A stretch of 64,000 nt of DNA. It comes from RGIG2134 sp964461115. Lineage in GTDB: Bacteria; Cyanobacteriota; Vampirovibrionia; Gastranaerophilales; Gastranaerophilaceae. Both the position numbers and the translations under genes were made by a program. Below are positions 53,047-61,893 of the stretch, one piece after another. Positions within the stretch are counted from its first letter, which is position 1; each line of letters starts with the position of its first letter. The stretch lies in contig CAYWSX010000002.1 of NCBI GenBank assembly GCA_964461115.1, forward strand, positions 186,001 through 250,000, given 5' to 3'. The notes beneath the pieces were generated by a model. The model ran no database searches. It had not been told where the DNA came from and was given only the letters and a program-made list of their open reading frames with translations.

Positions 53047-53152
53047 AAAAATCCCATCCTTTATTTATATAAAGTATTTTTAGCTGAAAAAATTGCCTAA
53101 ATCCGTGTTATATTAAAATAAGGAAAAACGGAAAGATAGAAAAGGAAAAAAC

Positions 53153-53842
53153 ATGCCTTCTATATTGGATTCTGCAAAATTAGTGTTTACAGACAGCAAT
53201 GCGCCCGCAAAAATCTTAGTGCACAGTTTAACTCCGTTCATTATTTACAACATAACAAACGGAACTTTCAGTTTTTCCGAGTCTTTAAATCTGCCCATAA
53301 TTGCAACACTCTCAATTATTTATCTGGGATATATGTTTCAGACTCTAAATAACTCAATGCAGGAAAAAAATTACATACTCTCAGGACTAAATCCGTTTCT
53401 TTCCTTTTGGGTCGGAATAAAGAGCATTATTTCGTGCGGAATTTTTGTAGTTCCGATTTACTATGTATACAGGCTTGTCAGCGACAATCTTGATATGACA
53501 CAAATAGGCTCCTGGATTCTTGGTATAATAGCGCTGCTTGTAGCCGGCTCGTTTCTTTTTTGCAGCATAATTTTCTTCGGGAAAAGATGTAATATTTTTG
53601 ATGGCTGGAATCTTATAAAAATCCTGAAAAATTTTCACGAAATCATCGTATATCTTGCGTTATCACTTATTTTGCTCATAATTTATGATTTGGTGACCGC
53701 AGTACCATTTGGCGGTCTGATATACGGACTTTTCGGCTTCGGACGCCTATTTGAGTATGCAATCAGCGTAATAATCACGTCCAACTTGTTAATCTATTTT
53801 CAAAACCTCTCACATGCTTATTTTGAGCAAGTTAAAGAATAA
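53153..53842 (+). CDS. polytopic membrane protein (DUF4013-like)
   Basis: 229 aa with about six membrane segments (about 20-35, 45-60, 80-105, 120-145, 160-185, 190-215). The pattern of hydrophobic helices with GLNPFLSFWVGIK and FHEIIVYLALSLILLI resembles the DUF4013 group of unknown role. AAAGGA before the ATG. Alone, followed by the initiator tRNA. Confidence 0.65.
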   Translation: MPSILDSAKLVFTDSNAPAKILVHSLTPFIIYNITNGTFSFSESLNLPIIATLSIIYLGYMFQTLNNSMQEKNYILSGLNPFLSFWVGIKSIISCGIFVVPIYYVYRLVSDNLDMTQIGSWILGIIALLVAGSFLFCSIIFFGKRCNIFDGWNLIKILKNFHEIIVYLALSLILLIIYDLVTAVPFGGLIYGLFGFGRLFEYAISVIITSNLLIYFQNLSHAYFEQVKE

Positions 53843-53982
53843 AGCTTGAATTTATTTTTTTAGCGTAGATAATATAAATATCGAGGGATACTCTGCCGAC
53901 GAGAAAGTGACTAAATGTCACGTTCAAGGCGAGGAAAGTTCGGAGAACTGCTCCCGAGAAAATCAAAATTAAATACAAATAA

Positions 53983-54059
<77 letters not shown>

Positions 54060-54066
54060 ATTCACT

Positions 54067-54093
54067 GGAAGTCTTTAAAAGGCTTCCTTTTTT
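54067..54093 (+). terminator. terminator of tRNA-fMet
   Basis: GGAAGTCTT/AAGGCTTCC hairpin with six Ts. Confidence 0.85.
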
Positions 54094-54525
54094 ATTGGGG
54101 CTTGCGTTTCCGGCTTTTGTACAATTTTCCAGCAATGTACGAAGTGGGTTTTCATAGTATTCAACTACCACCTCTTTCGCAATAGGGGCAAGCGTTATCG
54201 ACTTTACGAACATTGAGACAACTCTTCTTTTTTGAGAAATTTCTTCGGGTGATAGAAGCGCTTTCGCTATCATAGATTGGGTTTGGAACTCTTCAAAAGT
54301 TGGTAATTTAACTAATTTCGGAACATTAAATTCCGCTAATTCTGTCTCCAGTTGGGCTTTTTGCTTTGTTGCACGTTCGACTTCATTTGCTATAGTTTTA
54401 GTTGCAATTTGTTCATCAATCGATGCACCACCAGCATAAGAACGACTTTCATATCTTATCCCGCGCCCAAGTTCTATCCACAAGAAGGCTTCCCAGCCTT
54501 TCTCTAACCTCTTTTGACCATACAA
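54094..54525 (-). pseudogene. C-terminal remnant of a site-specific (serine) recombinase
   Basis: An open frame on the minus strand has a coiled coil (TIANEVERATKQKAQLETELAEF) and FVKSITLAPIAKEVVVEYYENPLRTL, the shape of the C-terminal end of large serine recombinases. The catalytic N-terminal and zinc domains are absent, so it is a truncated relic. The frame runs on through the tRNA, where it is not coding (GAGFEPTTFGL is an artefact of reading a tRNA). It abuts the initiator tRNA, a common integration site. Confidence 0.55.
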
Positions 54526-54577
54526 AATTGTAATGTATAAAGATAACTGCTAAACTTAAATAAAACGGGAGGAAAGA

Positions 54578-54874
54578 ATGAATTCACTATATTTACTTAA
54601 TTTATGGTCATTATTGCTTTTTATCGGTACTTTTATTGTATCTGCAATTGTATACAAAAAAAGCGAATGCGACAAAAAACTTATTTATACGGCGGATTTA
54701 ACCCAACAGATAATTCTAGCTGTTACATTATGCAGTCTTGCAATCCTCCTAAAAGACCTAACTAATTTTCAAATCCTCGGCAAGGGATTATCTTTTGTAA
54801 TCCTTTCAAACTTTTACGCAGCTGTTTTTAATGCTGCCATCATGATTTATCTAACGACAAAAAGGCAAATGTAA
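54578..54874 (+). CDS. hypothetical small membrane protein
   Basis: 98 aa with three hydrophobic stretches (about 6-25, 43-62, 68-92). GGGAGG is 9 nt before the ATG. No motif; unknown. It may be cargo of the vanished element marked by the recombinase relic, but equally a core small protein. Confidence 0.6.
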   Translation: MNSLYLLNLWSLLLFIGTFIVSAIVYKKSECDKKLIYTADLTQQIILAVTLCSLAILLKDLTNFQILGKGLSFVILSNFYAAVFNAAIMIYLTTKRQM

Positions 54875-54984
54875 ACATACGTTAAGATAACCCGAATGGA
54901 TATCAATTTTCGCACCCAAAAAATCCTTTATATAAATAGAAAAGTTTTTAGACACAGAGAATTTATATTAGAGAGGATTAAAAA

Positions 54985-55935
54985 ATGACTACAAAAGAAA
55001 TTTCAGGCGTAAACCCGTTTGCAATCAAGGCGACACCTGTCAATACTACTATCGATAAGTCAGCCCCCCCCCAGACACACACCACAGAAAAGCCCATTAA
55101 TTTTGGAGGCAAGCCAGAAGCGCCGACTGATAGCTTAGAGATAAAATCTGAACAATCCGCAAAACAACCTGAACCGGTAATAACAAAAAATGATGACGGA
55201 AGCACTGTTACCACATACAAAAATGCTGACGGCACAACTAACAAAACGGAAGTTAAAACACGTTCAGGGAAGACTTTGAGTGAATCTACTTACAGCAACG
55301 GTAAACTGGCTTCTAAATCAACATATGAGAGCACTTATGGTTCTCAATATAACCCTGATATAGAAACAATGTTTTATGACACAGAAACAGGAAAAATATC
55401 GCGCTCCGAATATAGACGCGCAAAAGATATTATATCACCTTATTCATCTGAAATGGTAGAAGAAACAAAAAAATCAGCACCTACGAAAATTTTTTACAAT
55501 GAAAAAGAGCAGGTTATTAAAACTGTTAAGCCATCCGGCGAATATACCATACCTAACGACTTCGAAAAAGGGATTTCAGGAGGTTCAAAAAAATACGATG
55601 CAAAAGGCAACTTAGTATCAGAAGAGGATAATAACCTAGTAACAACTTATAAAGACGGAAAAATAGATACCCGTGAAGGCTATGATGGAGCATTTCACCG
55701 ACAGATTGAATACAAGGACGGCAAACCTTTCAAAATGACATCTTACAATAAATCTAGGATTGGTGGAGACGCCGAAACATACTACAATCCTGACGGCAGT
55801 GTAAAAAAACACATAATTTCAGATGAAACAAAAGAGCGCATTAAAGAAATGGAAAAAGAAATAAAAGAAATGAAAGCTCCGAGCAACCTTAATAAAATAA
55901 TTGAAGATATCAAAAAACCTAAACCAAAGGATTAG
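54985..55935 (+). CDS. hypothetical protein with poly-C tract and repeat-like beta segments
   Basis: 316 aa. The N-terminal 50 aa are polar with PINFGGKPEAP. Residues 65-260 contain repeated phrases of the type DGSTVTTYKNADGT, NGKLASKSTYES, KDGKIDTREGYDG, KDGKPFKMTSYNKS, the pattern of YD-like or MORN-like beta repeats in surface proteins. The C-terminus is a charged helix. No signal peptide. A run of nine Cs at codons 27-29 leaves the frame open here; one base more or fewer truncates it. AGAGGA before the ATG. Confidence 0.72.
   Translation: MTTKEISGVNPFAIKATPVNTTIDKSAPPQTHTTEKPINFGGKPEAPTDSLEIKSEQSAKQPEPVITKNDDGSTVTTYKNADGTTNKTEVKTRSGKTLSESTYSNGKLASKSTYESTYGSQYNPDIETMFYDTETGKISRSEYRRAKDIISPYSSEMVEETKKSAPTKIFYNEKEQVIKTVKPSGEYTIPNDFEKGISGGSKKYDAKGNLVSEEDNNLVTTYKDGKIDTREGYDGAFHRQIEYKDGKPFKMTSYNKSRIGGDAETYYNPDGSVKKHIISDETKERIKEMEKEIKEMKAPSNLNKIIEDIKKPKPKD
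55064..55072. repeat. homopolymeric C9 tract in coding sequence
   Basis: Nine consecutive Cs near the 5' end of the 316-aa gene in an AT-rich genome. Loss of one C gives a stop at 55136-55138; gain of one gives a stop at about 55099. Confidence 0.9.
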
Positions 55936-56074
55936 CAAAACATTCAAAAAATAAAACTAGGATTCTGCCCAAGTTGTTCCACGTAAAAAATCAGAACCGT
56001 AACATTTGAAATCATTCTCAAAAAATGATACACTGCTAGGGATTAGTACACAGCAGAATTTACGGGATAGAGAG

Positions 56075-57271
56075 ATGTTATCGGTTGAAAAAGTAAAACA
56101 CGCGGCAGAATGCCTCAAGGGCACGGCAAGAACAACAGATTTAATTTATTCTGCAGAGTTGAAAAATTGCAGCATTTATCTCAAAGCGGAAAACCTCCAA
56201 AATACGGGGTCTTTCAAGCTTAGAGGGGCTTATTATAAAATTTCTATGCTCAATGACGAGCAGAAGAAAAAAGGTATTATTGCCTGCTCTGCCGGTAACC
56301 ACGCACAGGGTGTAGCGCTTGCAGCACAGAAAATGGGCATAAAAGCAACGATTTTCATACCAAGCACAGCACCGATATCAAAAATCGAGGCAACGCGCAA
56401 ATATGGCGCTGAAATTCGCTTGGTAGACGGCGTATACGACGACGCGTTCAATGAAGCCGTAAAATATCAAAAAGAAACCGGTGCGGAGTTTATACACCCG
56501 TTCGACGACGAGGATATCATCGCAGGGCAGGCAACTATTGCGCTGGAGCTGTTAGAGCAGCTTCCCGACTTGGACGCGGTAATAGTTCCTATCGGCGGGG
56601 GCGGGCTTATTTCGGGGATTGCATACACAATAAAAGCTTTAAAACCCGATTGTAAAGTATACGGCGTTCAGGCTCAAGGTGCGGGGAGCATGTACCACGC
56701 TGTAGAAATTAACAGACGTGAAGAACTGCCGAAAGTCGCGACTTTTGCAGACGGAACAGCCGTAAAAATGCCCGGGGAATTGACGTTTGAATATTGCAGC
56801 AAATATGTTGACGAAATTGCACTAGTAAGTGACGACGAGATTGCAACAGCAATTCTTGCGCTGATTGAACGCCAAAAACTTATCGCGGAAGGCGCAGGCG
56901 CCCTTAGCGTAGCGGCGGCAATGTTCAATAAATTTAATCTTGAAGGCAAAAAGACTGTCTGCATAGTCTCAGGGGGAAATATCGACGTAAACATCCTTTC
57001 CCGCGTAATAAACAGAGGTCTACTGAAAGCAGGACGGCTTTGTGAGCTTACGATAGAGCTTCTGGACAAGCCGGGTCAATTAACCGAGGTTTCCAAAATT
57101 ATTGCCGAAGCAGGAGCTAACGTAATCAAAGTAAGCCACAACCGCACAGGCGAAAACACCGACATAAACGACTGTTACCTCAAAATCGCGCTGGAGACAA
57201 GAAATCTGCGGCATTACTGCGAAATCAGACACGCATTGGCAAAAGCCGGCTTCAAACTCGTATCAAACTAA
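56075..57271 (+). CDS. ilvA: threonine ammonia-lyase (dehydratase)
   Basis: Deaminates threonine to 2-oxobutanoate for isoleucine synthesis or catabolism. TGSFKLRGAYYK carries the PLP Lys, GGGGLISG the phosphate loop, and the C-terminal ACT-like domain (about 325-398, LTIELLDKPGQLTEVSKI) indicates the 400-aa TdcB/IlvA form. The frame goes back to 56006 but ATG 56075 starts the conserved part and has AGAGAG before it. It is 12 bp ahead of a RidA gene, whose product clears the enamine that IlvA releases. Confidence 0.9.
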   Translation: MLSVEKVKHAAECLKGTARTTDLIYSAELKNCSIYLKAENLQNTGSFKLRGAYYKISMLNDEQKKKGIIACSAGNHAQGVALAAQKMGIKATIFIPSTAPISKIEATRKYGAEIRLVDGVYDDAFNEAVKYQKETGAEFIHPFDDEDIIAGQATIALELLEQLPDLDAVIVPIGGGGLISGIAYTIKALKPDCKVYGVQAQGAGSMYHAVEINRREELPKVATFADGTAVKMPGELTFEYCSKYVDEIALVSDDEIATAILALIERQKLIAEGAGALSVAAAMFNKFNLEGKKTVCIVSGGNIDVNILSRVINRGLLKAGRLCELTIELLDKPGQLTEVSKIIAEAGANVIKVSHNRTGENTDINDCYLKIALETRNLRHYCEIRHALAKAGFKLVSN

Positions 57272-57283
57272 GGAGAATAAATT

Positions 57284-57658
57284 ATGAAAAAAATTATATT
57301 AACAAATGACGCACCTGCGCCTATCGGTCCGTATTCGCAGGCCTACATTGCGGGGAACACGCTCTATTGCTCGGGACAAATCGCACTGAATCCAAAAACG
57401 GGAGAATTTTTGAACGGAACCGTTGAAGAACAAACTCTTCAATGTATCAAAAATGCCTCTGCGGTCTTGAAAGAAGCAGGCTACACATTTGACGATGTTG
57501 TAAAAACGACGTGTTTCCTCAAAAAAATGAGTGATTTTGCAGCATTTAATGAAATTTACGGTCAATACTTCACCTCAAAACCTGCTCGCTCTTGCGTTGC
57601 TGCGGCAGAACTACCCAAGGGCGCCCTGGTCGAAATAGAAATAATTGCAGTGAAGTAA
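57284..57658 (+). CDS. ridA: RidA family reactive intermediate deaminase
   Basis: 124 aa trimeric enzyme. APIGPYSQAYIAGNTLYCSGQIALN, then KPARSCVAAAELPKGALVEIEIIAV with the catalytic Arg in PARSCV is the RidA signature. It hydrolyses 2-aminocrotonate/2-aminoacrylate made by the PLP dehydratase encoded just upstream, so the pairing is functionally sensible. GGAG is 7 nt before the ATG. Confidence 0.95.
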   Translation: MKKIILTNDAPAPIGPYSQAYIAGNTLYCSGQIALNPKTGEFLNGTVEEQTLQCIKNASAVLKEAGYTFDDVVKTTCFLKKMSDFAAFNEIYGQYFTSKPARSCVAAAELPKGALVEIEIIAVK

Positions 57659-57755
57659 AGTTAACAATACGTTACAAATATAAAATTTTTAGCAACTTTA
57701 TACTTTTAGTGACTTTAATTCCATTGAAAACTACAACTTTAACAGGAGAATAATC

Positions 57756-58289
57756 ATGGCAATATCTGGTATCGCAGGTAAAATCCTTACCGGAACAGCA
57801 ACAGAAGTAACACCTAAAATATGCCCTATAGTCAAATCTTTTTCAGGTCATACACAAAAACAAATCTTTGAAGCTTGTGAAAAAGGTGACCTTTATACAC
57901 TAAAACAGTTCATTAATGCAAATAAAACACTACACAACGGTGATGAAACAGTTGTGAAAATGCTTACATCTAATTATGCGGGCTCTGAGGGACAAATACC
58001 GATTAACAAAGCAAACGCAAGCACTCTGGGTACAATTATTATGTCAATGACCGGTCATAATGAAAAAGGTCTTTATACATGCATTTCAACACTAAGCAAT
58101 GATGCAATAAAAGCCGACAGTAAAAAAATATCTATGGTTCAAGAGGCATTAGAAACCATTCGTCAAAGCGCAGATATTTCTGATGCTAACAAAATCAAAA
58201 TTCTCGGTGAAAAATCTGAATTTTTGACAAAAAACCAACAAATGGCATTGTACTACATGAAAACCCCATATACAGGACATATTGGTTAA
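57756..58289 (+). CDS. hypothetical helical protein
   Basis: 177 aa, unknown. After a short N-terminus (with SFSGHTQ at about 28-34), QIFEACEKGDLYTLKQFINANKTLHNGDETVVKML suggests one ankyrin-like helix pair (EACEKGDLYTLKQFI), then a helical rest (SMVQEALETIRQS). No signal or membrane helix. AGGAG before the ATG; strong terminator after it. Confidence 0.65.
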   Translation: MAISGIAGKILTGTATEVTPKICPIVKSFSGHTQKQIFEACEKGDLYTLKQFINANKTLHNGDETVVKMLTSNYAGSEGQIPINKANASTLGTIIMSMTGHNEKGLYTCISTLSNDAIKADSKKISMVQEALETIRQSADISDANKIKILGEKSEFLTKNQQMALYYMKTPYTGHIG

Positions 58290-58308
58290 TACTGAATTTA
58301 TTTAAAGC

Positions 58309-58342
58309 AAGAAAAGAACATCCTATTCGATGTTCTTTTCTT
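58309..58342. terminator. bidirectional terminator
   Basis: 14-bp stem AAGAAAAGAACATC/GATGTTCTTTTCTT; the loop holds the stop codon of the AmmeMemoRadiSam B-A gene. Confidence 0.9.
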
Positions 58343-59678
58343 TTATATAAACCGTGGAAAATCGCCACGCTTCAAACGACTTTGAAAAATAGTCAGGCGC
58401 CAATCCTGCTTTCACTTTCAAACTATTTAAAAATTCCTTCTTATCCGGGAGCTGTTCCCAAACCGACGGCAGGTAAACAGCCTGATGAGCACCGTCCTTG
58501 ATAATTATTCCGTCTTTATACGGTACAATCTGCGCCAAAAGATAGTTTTCGTCCGCAAACGCCATTTTCACAGGGGAAGAGAGCAAAGAGACAAAAATCT
58601 TGATTTTATCGAACTCTTCTGCGGCCAAAGGCTGAAATCTATTGTCATTAAATGCGCTGTCATACGCATGCTGAAGCAAATCAATTAAAAGCGGTTGGTG
58701 GGCAATTACAGAGCCAATACAACCTCTCAGGCGTCCGTCGATTTCCAAAGTCACAAACGACGCGCCAAATTCTTTGAAAACTTCGGGAATATTTTCCGCA
58801 ATTACACGTTCTTCATTATTCAAACCTGCTTTTATGCTGTCACGGCAAAGTTTAAGGACATAATCCGAAAATTCTTCTTTAATAAATTCCGATTTGCTTT
58901 TTTCAGCCAGAACCCAGCTTCCGTACCCGACAACACGGCCTTCATCCCCGGTTGCAGCCGCAGAATTTGTCATACCGACGCGAATTAAAGAAAAGTCCTG
59001 CTCTCTTGCAAAATTCACCAACGCGCAGATTCCCGAAGACCCGCATGCCTGCTCATGGCTGAACCTGTCGATATCAGCCCCTTCAATCATTGCGGCAGTG
59101 ATGTCGTCAAGTTTTTCCGCCTCATCTTTTGAATGAAAATGGCTCAAATCCGTTGATATAACAAACGCATTATCCTCATCGGGGTAGTACGCCTCTATAA
59201 TCTTGTAAATATCTTCGAAATTTTGATAATTCGAAAGAATCGGAACAATACTCTGCGCTTTGTCCAAATACTGCAAAAAAGGCACTTGGACTTCAACGGC
59301 ATGTTCTTTTTCAAAGGCCTCGTTTACATATTCACAGCCGAATTTTTCAACAAGCTCATTATTTATTGCCTGATTTACTTTTATCACCCCAATAGGAGTA
59401 TACCAGTAGTCAAAGTCCGATAAAGCAGGCTTTAAAAGCGGCTTATGATGAGAAGGTGCAATGATAAAAACATTTTTCGCCTTTCTCAGGTACTGAAACC
59501 CCTCGCTTGCAAGCTGTCCCGAATATACGTAACCCGCATGAGGAACAATCAATGCACGCGACGAAAGTTTATAGTCTTTTTTATTATTTTTTTCAAAATC
59601 CTTTAACTGCGAGAGCAGTTCTTCTCTATCTGACGGGTAAAACATACCCGCAACCGACGCTTTTTTTATCCTGTCCAT
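58323..59678 (-). CDS. AmmeMemoRadiSam system B-A fusion (MEMO1 plus AMMECR1 domains)
   Basis: 451 aa. The N-terminal MEMO domain (1-265; VPHAGYVYSGQLASEGF, FIIAPSHHKP, EKEHAVEVQVPFLQ, FVISTDLSHFHS) has the metal-binding His and Cys residues of a dioxygenase-like fold. The C-terminal AMMECR1 domain (275-450; FVTLEIDGRLRGCIGSVIAHQPL) has the conserved LRGCIG. The radical SAM partner is encoded divergently 49 bp away. The system is widespread but its reaction is unsettled. AGGTG before the ATG. Confidence 0.92.
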   Translation of the reverse strand: MDRIKKASVAGMFYPSDREELLSQLKDFEKNNKKDYKLSSRALIVPHAGYVYSGQLASEGFQYLRKAKNVFIIAPSHHKPLLKPALSDFDYWYTPIGVIKVNQAINNELVEKFGCEYVNEAFEKEHAVEVQVPFLQYLDKAQSIVPILSNYQNFEDIYKIIEAYYPDEDNAFVISTDLSHFHSKDEAEKLDDITAAMIEGADIDRFSHEQACGSSGICALVNFAREQDFSLIRVGMTNSAAATGDEGRVVGYGSWVLAEKSKSEFIKEEFSDYVLKLCRDSIKAGLNNEERVIAENIPEVFKEFGASFVTLEIDGRLRGCIGSVIAHQPLLIDLLQHAYDSAFNDNRFQPLAAEEFDKIKIFVSLLSSPVKMAFADENYLLAQIVPYKDGIIIKDGAHQAVYLPSVWEQLPDKKEFLNSLKVKAGLAPDYFSKSFEAWRFSTVYIKEKNIE

Positions 59679-59691
59679 AAAATTACACCTA

Positions 59692-59720
59692 TTACAAATT
59701 TGTACGAAAACTATTATAAT
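59692..59720 (+). promoter_or_regulatory. divergent promoter region with 12-bp palindrome
   Basis: TTACAA at 59692, 17 nt, TATAAT at 59715-59720, then 7 nt and the ATG of the radical SAM gene (leaderless). A perfect palindrome TACAAATTTGTA (59693-59704) covers the -35 box. Confidence 0.65.
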
Positions 59721-59727
59721 ATATTTT

Positions 59728-60729
59728 ATGAAATATCAAAATAATACAAAAGACAAAGTTCAGTGTACCGTTTGTCCGCGAAACTGCGTTTTGAAGGACG
59801 GACAAAGAGGATTTTGCCATGTTAGGCAAAACATCGACGGAAAAATAACACTCACAACCTACGGATACAACACCGGACTGGCAATCGACCCGATAGAGAA
59901 AAAACCTTTTTATCATTTTTATCCCTCAAGCCGGGTTTTGTCGTTCGGAACCGTGGGCTGCAATATGGGCTGTCAATTTTGTCAAAATTGGACAACATCA
60001 AAATCCAAAATCGACCCAAAACGCACAAATAAAGTTTCACCCAAAGAAATTGCCAAACTTGCAGCAAAACACAAGTGTAAAAGCGTCGCGTTCACGTACA
60101 ACGAGCCGACTATTTTCCTTGAATACGCAATCGATACTGCAAAAGAGTGTAAAAAACTCGGAATACAAACTGTTGCCGTGACAGCGGGTTACATAAACCC
60201 CGAACCGCGAAAAGAACTTTTTAAACACATCGATGCGGTAAATATTGACCTGAAAGCTTTTTCTGGAAAATTTTACAAAAAATACTGCTTCGCAGAGCTT
60301 GAGCCCGTTCTCGATACTATAAAATACATAAAAAATGAGACCGATACTTGGCTGGAACTTACAACACTTCTTATTGAAGGTGAAAACGACAGCGAAGAAG
60401 AAATAGAGCGCGAATGCGAATGGATTGCCGAAAATCTCGGCACTTTTGTGCCGCTTCATTTTAGCGCGTTTCATCCGGGCTACAAATTCAATGAGAAAAG
60501 TGCGACACAAATCCCCACGCTTTTAAAAGCCATTGATATCGCAAAAAGCAAAGGGCTGAACTACGTTTATGCCGGAAATATTTCAAACCTAAAATCTTCC
60601 ACAACATATTGCCACAACTGCAAACGCCCTGTAATTATGCGTGACGGCTACCTTATTATGGAATACAATCTGAACGAAAACGGCTGCTGTGATTTTTGCG
60701 GAACGGCATGCAAAGGACGCTTTGAGTAA
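59728..60729 (+). CDS. amrS: AmmeMemoRadiSam system radical SAM enzyme
   Basis: 333 aa. CNMGCQFCQNWTTS is the radical SAM 4Fe-4S loop; TVCPRNCVLKDGQRGFCHVRQN at the start (Cys-rich) is family-specific, and the C-terminus has two more Cys pairs (TYCHNCKRP, CDFCGTACKG) that could bind an auxiliary cluster or zinc. It belongs to the PflA-like AmrS group. Encoded divergently from the MEMO-AMMECR1 fusion, it completes the three-part system. Confidence 0.92.
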   Translation: MKYQNNTKDKVQCTVCPRNCVLKDGQRGFCHVRQNIDGKITLTTYGYNTGLAIDPIEKKPFYHFYPSSRVLSFGTVGCNMGCQFCQNWTTSKSKIDPKRTNKVSPKEIAKLAAKHKCKSVAFTYNEPTIFLEYAIDTAKECKKLGIQTVAVTAGYINPEPRKELFKHIDAVNIDLKAFSGKFYKKYCFAELEPVLDTIKYIKNETDTWLELTTLLIEGENDSEEEIERECEWIAENLGTFVPLHFSAFHPGYKFNEKSATQIPTLLKAIDIAKSKGLNYVYAGNISNLKSSTTYCHNCKRPVIMRDGYLIMEYNLNENGCCDFCGTACKGRFE

Positions 60730-60778
60730 TTTTTTTGTAGTATAATTTTATGAGGAATTAAGCATATTCGAGGTAATA

Positions 60779-61882
60779 ATGCGGATTGCATTTATTTTCA
60801 AAAACTTTCAGAACAAAGACTTTAAAGGCGGCGGTGAAAAAATATTTTACCACTTAATCAAAGAACTTTCTTTTCTTGGTGCTGCAATTGACGTATATGC
60901 TTCCGAAACAAATATTGAAGATTTGAGTTTCGTTGAGAACTTATTCATACTCCCCGAAGAAGCCTTTTATGCAGCAGCTATGCAGCAAGCAAAAGAAAAA
61001 AATTATGACAAAATTATATCTGAAAATGCTCACTTCGTATCTGATATATCTCTCAGTATGGGGCATTCGTTCGGATACAGATATTATGAGGCAAGAACAC
61101 CGATTGATAGAGTAATTGAAACGTTATTGAAACCCGGAAAAATAAAAAATCACATAAACGCTCACAAGGAGGCACTCCAATACAACAGTCAAATAGTTGT
61201 CCTATCAAAAACAGCAAAAAACGGTTATTCGAAATATCTGGAAATCCCTGAAAGCAAGCTTTCATACATATACCCCGGCGTTGAGATTCCGTCTGTAAAA
61301 ATAGAAAAAACAAAAAATGAAGTGTTTACAATGGGGATGTCATGCCCCGGATTTGCCAGAAAAGGCGGATATATTTTGCTTGGTGCGCTGGCGGTTTTGA
61401 AACTTAGCGGACTTAAATTTAAAGCCAAAATTATTAATAATTCAGCGGAGAAAAATATAGCAATACAGCTAATTTTAAGTTTATTTGGTCTGAAAAAAAA
61501 TGTGGAATTCCTAAATTTTACAAATGACATGAATTCATTTTACGGTTCGCTGGACTTATTTCTTATGCCCTCACGTGAAGAGTCTTTTGGAATAGTGTTA
61601 ACAGAAGCAATGGCAGCAAAGGTTTTAACAGTCTGCTCGTCGAGCTGCGGTGCGTCAGAGATAGTTCAAGACGGTATTAACGGCTACGTATTTTCGATGA
61701 AAGGTATTCCTGCGTTCAATTTAGCAAAAAAAATAGCGGAAATTGCAAAAGCAGGACGCAATAACGTAAAAATAATCAAAGAAGGTTACAAAACAGCAGA
61801 GCAAATGAGTTGGAAAAATTTTGCATTACAATTTCTTGATAAAATTGAATGCAGAATTCCCGAAAAAGAGTTACAAAAATAA
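60779..61882 (+). CDS. glycosyltransferase family 4
   Basis: 367 aa GT-B enzyme. GGGEKIFYHLIKELSFLG near the N-terminus and FLMPSREESFGIVLTEAMAAKVLTVCSSSCGASEIV (EX7E site) mark GT4; resembles WaaG-like LPS core transferases. GAGGT is 6 nt before the ATG. First of three genes with UXS and UDP-glucose dehydrogenase, so it may transfer xylose or glucuronate. Confidence 0.9.
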   Translation: MRIAFIFKNFQNKDFKGGGEKIFYHLIKELSFLGAAIDVYASETNIEDLSFVENLFILPEEAFYAAAMQQAKEKNYDKIISENAHFVSDISLSMGHSFGYRYYEARTPIDRVIETLLKPGKIKNHINAHKEALQYNSQIVVLSKTAKNGYSKYLEIPESKLSYIYPGVEIPSVKIEKTKNEVFTMGMSCPGFARKGGYILLGALAVLKLSGLKFKAKIINNSAEKNIAIQLILSLFGLKKNVEFLNFTNDMNSFYGSLDLFLMPSREESFGIVLTEAMAAKVLTVCSSSCGASEIVQDGINGYVFSMKGIPAFNLAKKIAEIAKAGRNNVKIIKEGYKTAEQMSWKNFALQFLDKIECRIPEKELQK

Positions 61883-61893
61883 GGGGTTTAATT

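Noticed and set aside
53881..53982. GAGGAAAGTTCGG resembles a conserved piece of RNase P RNA
   Set aside because: The rest of the RNA (P4 partner strand, length of about 350 nt) is not found; a single short match is not enough.
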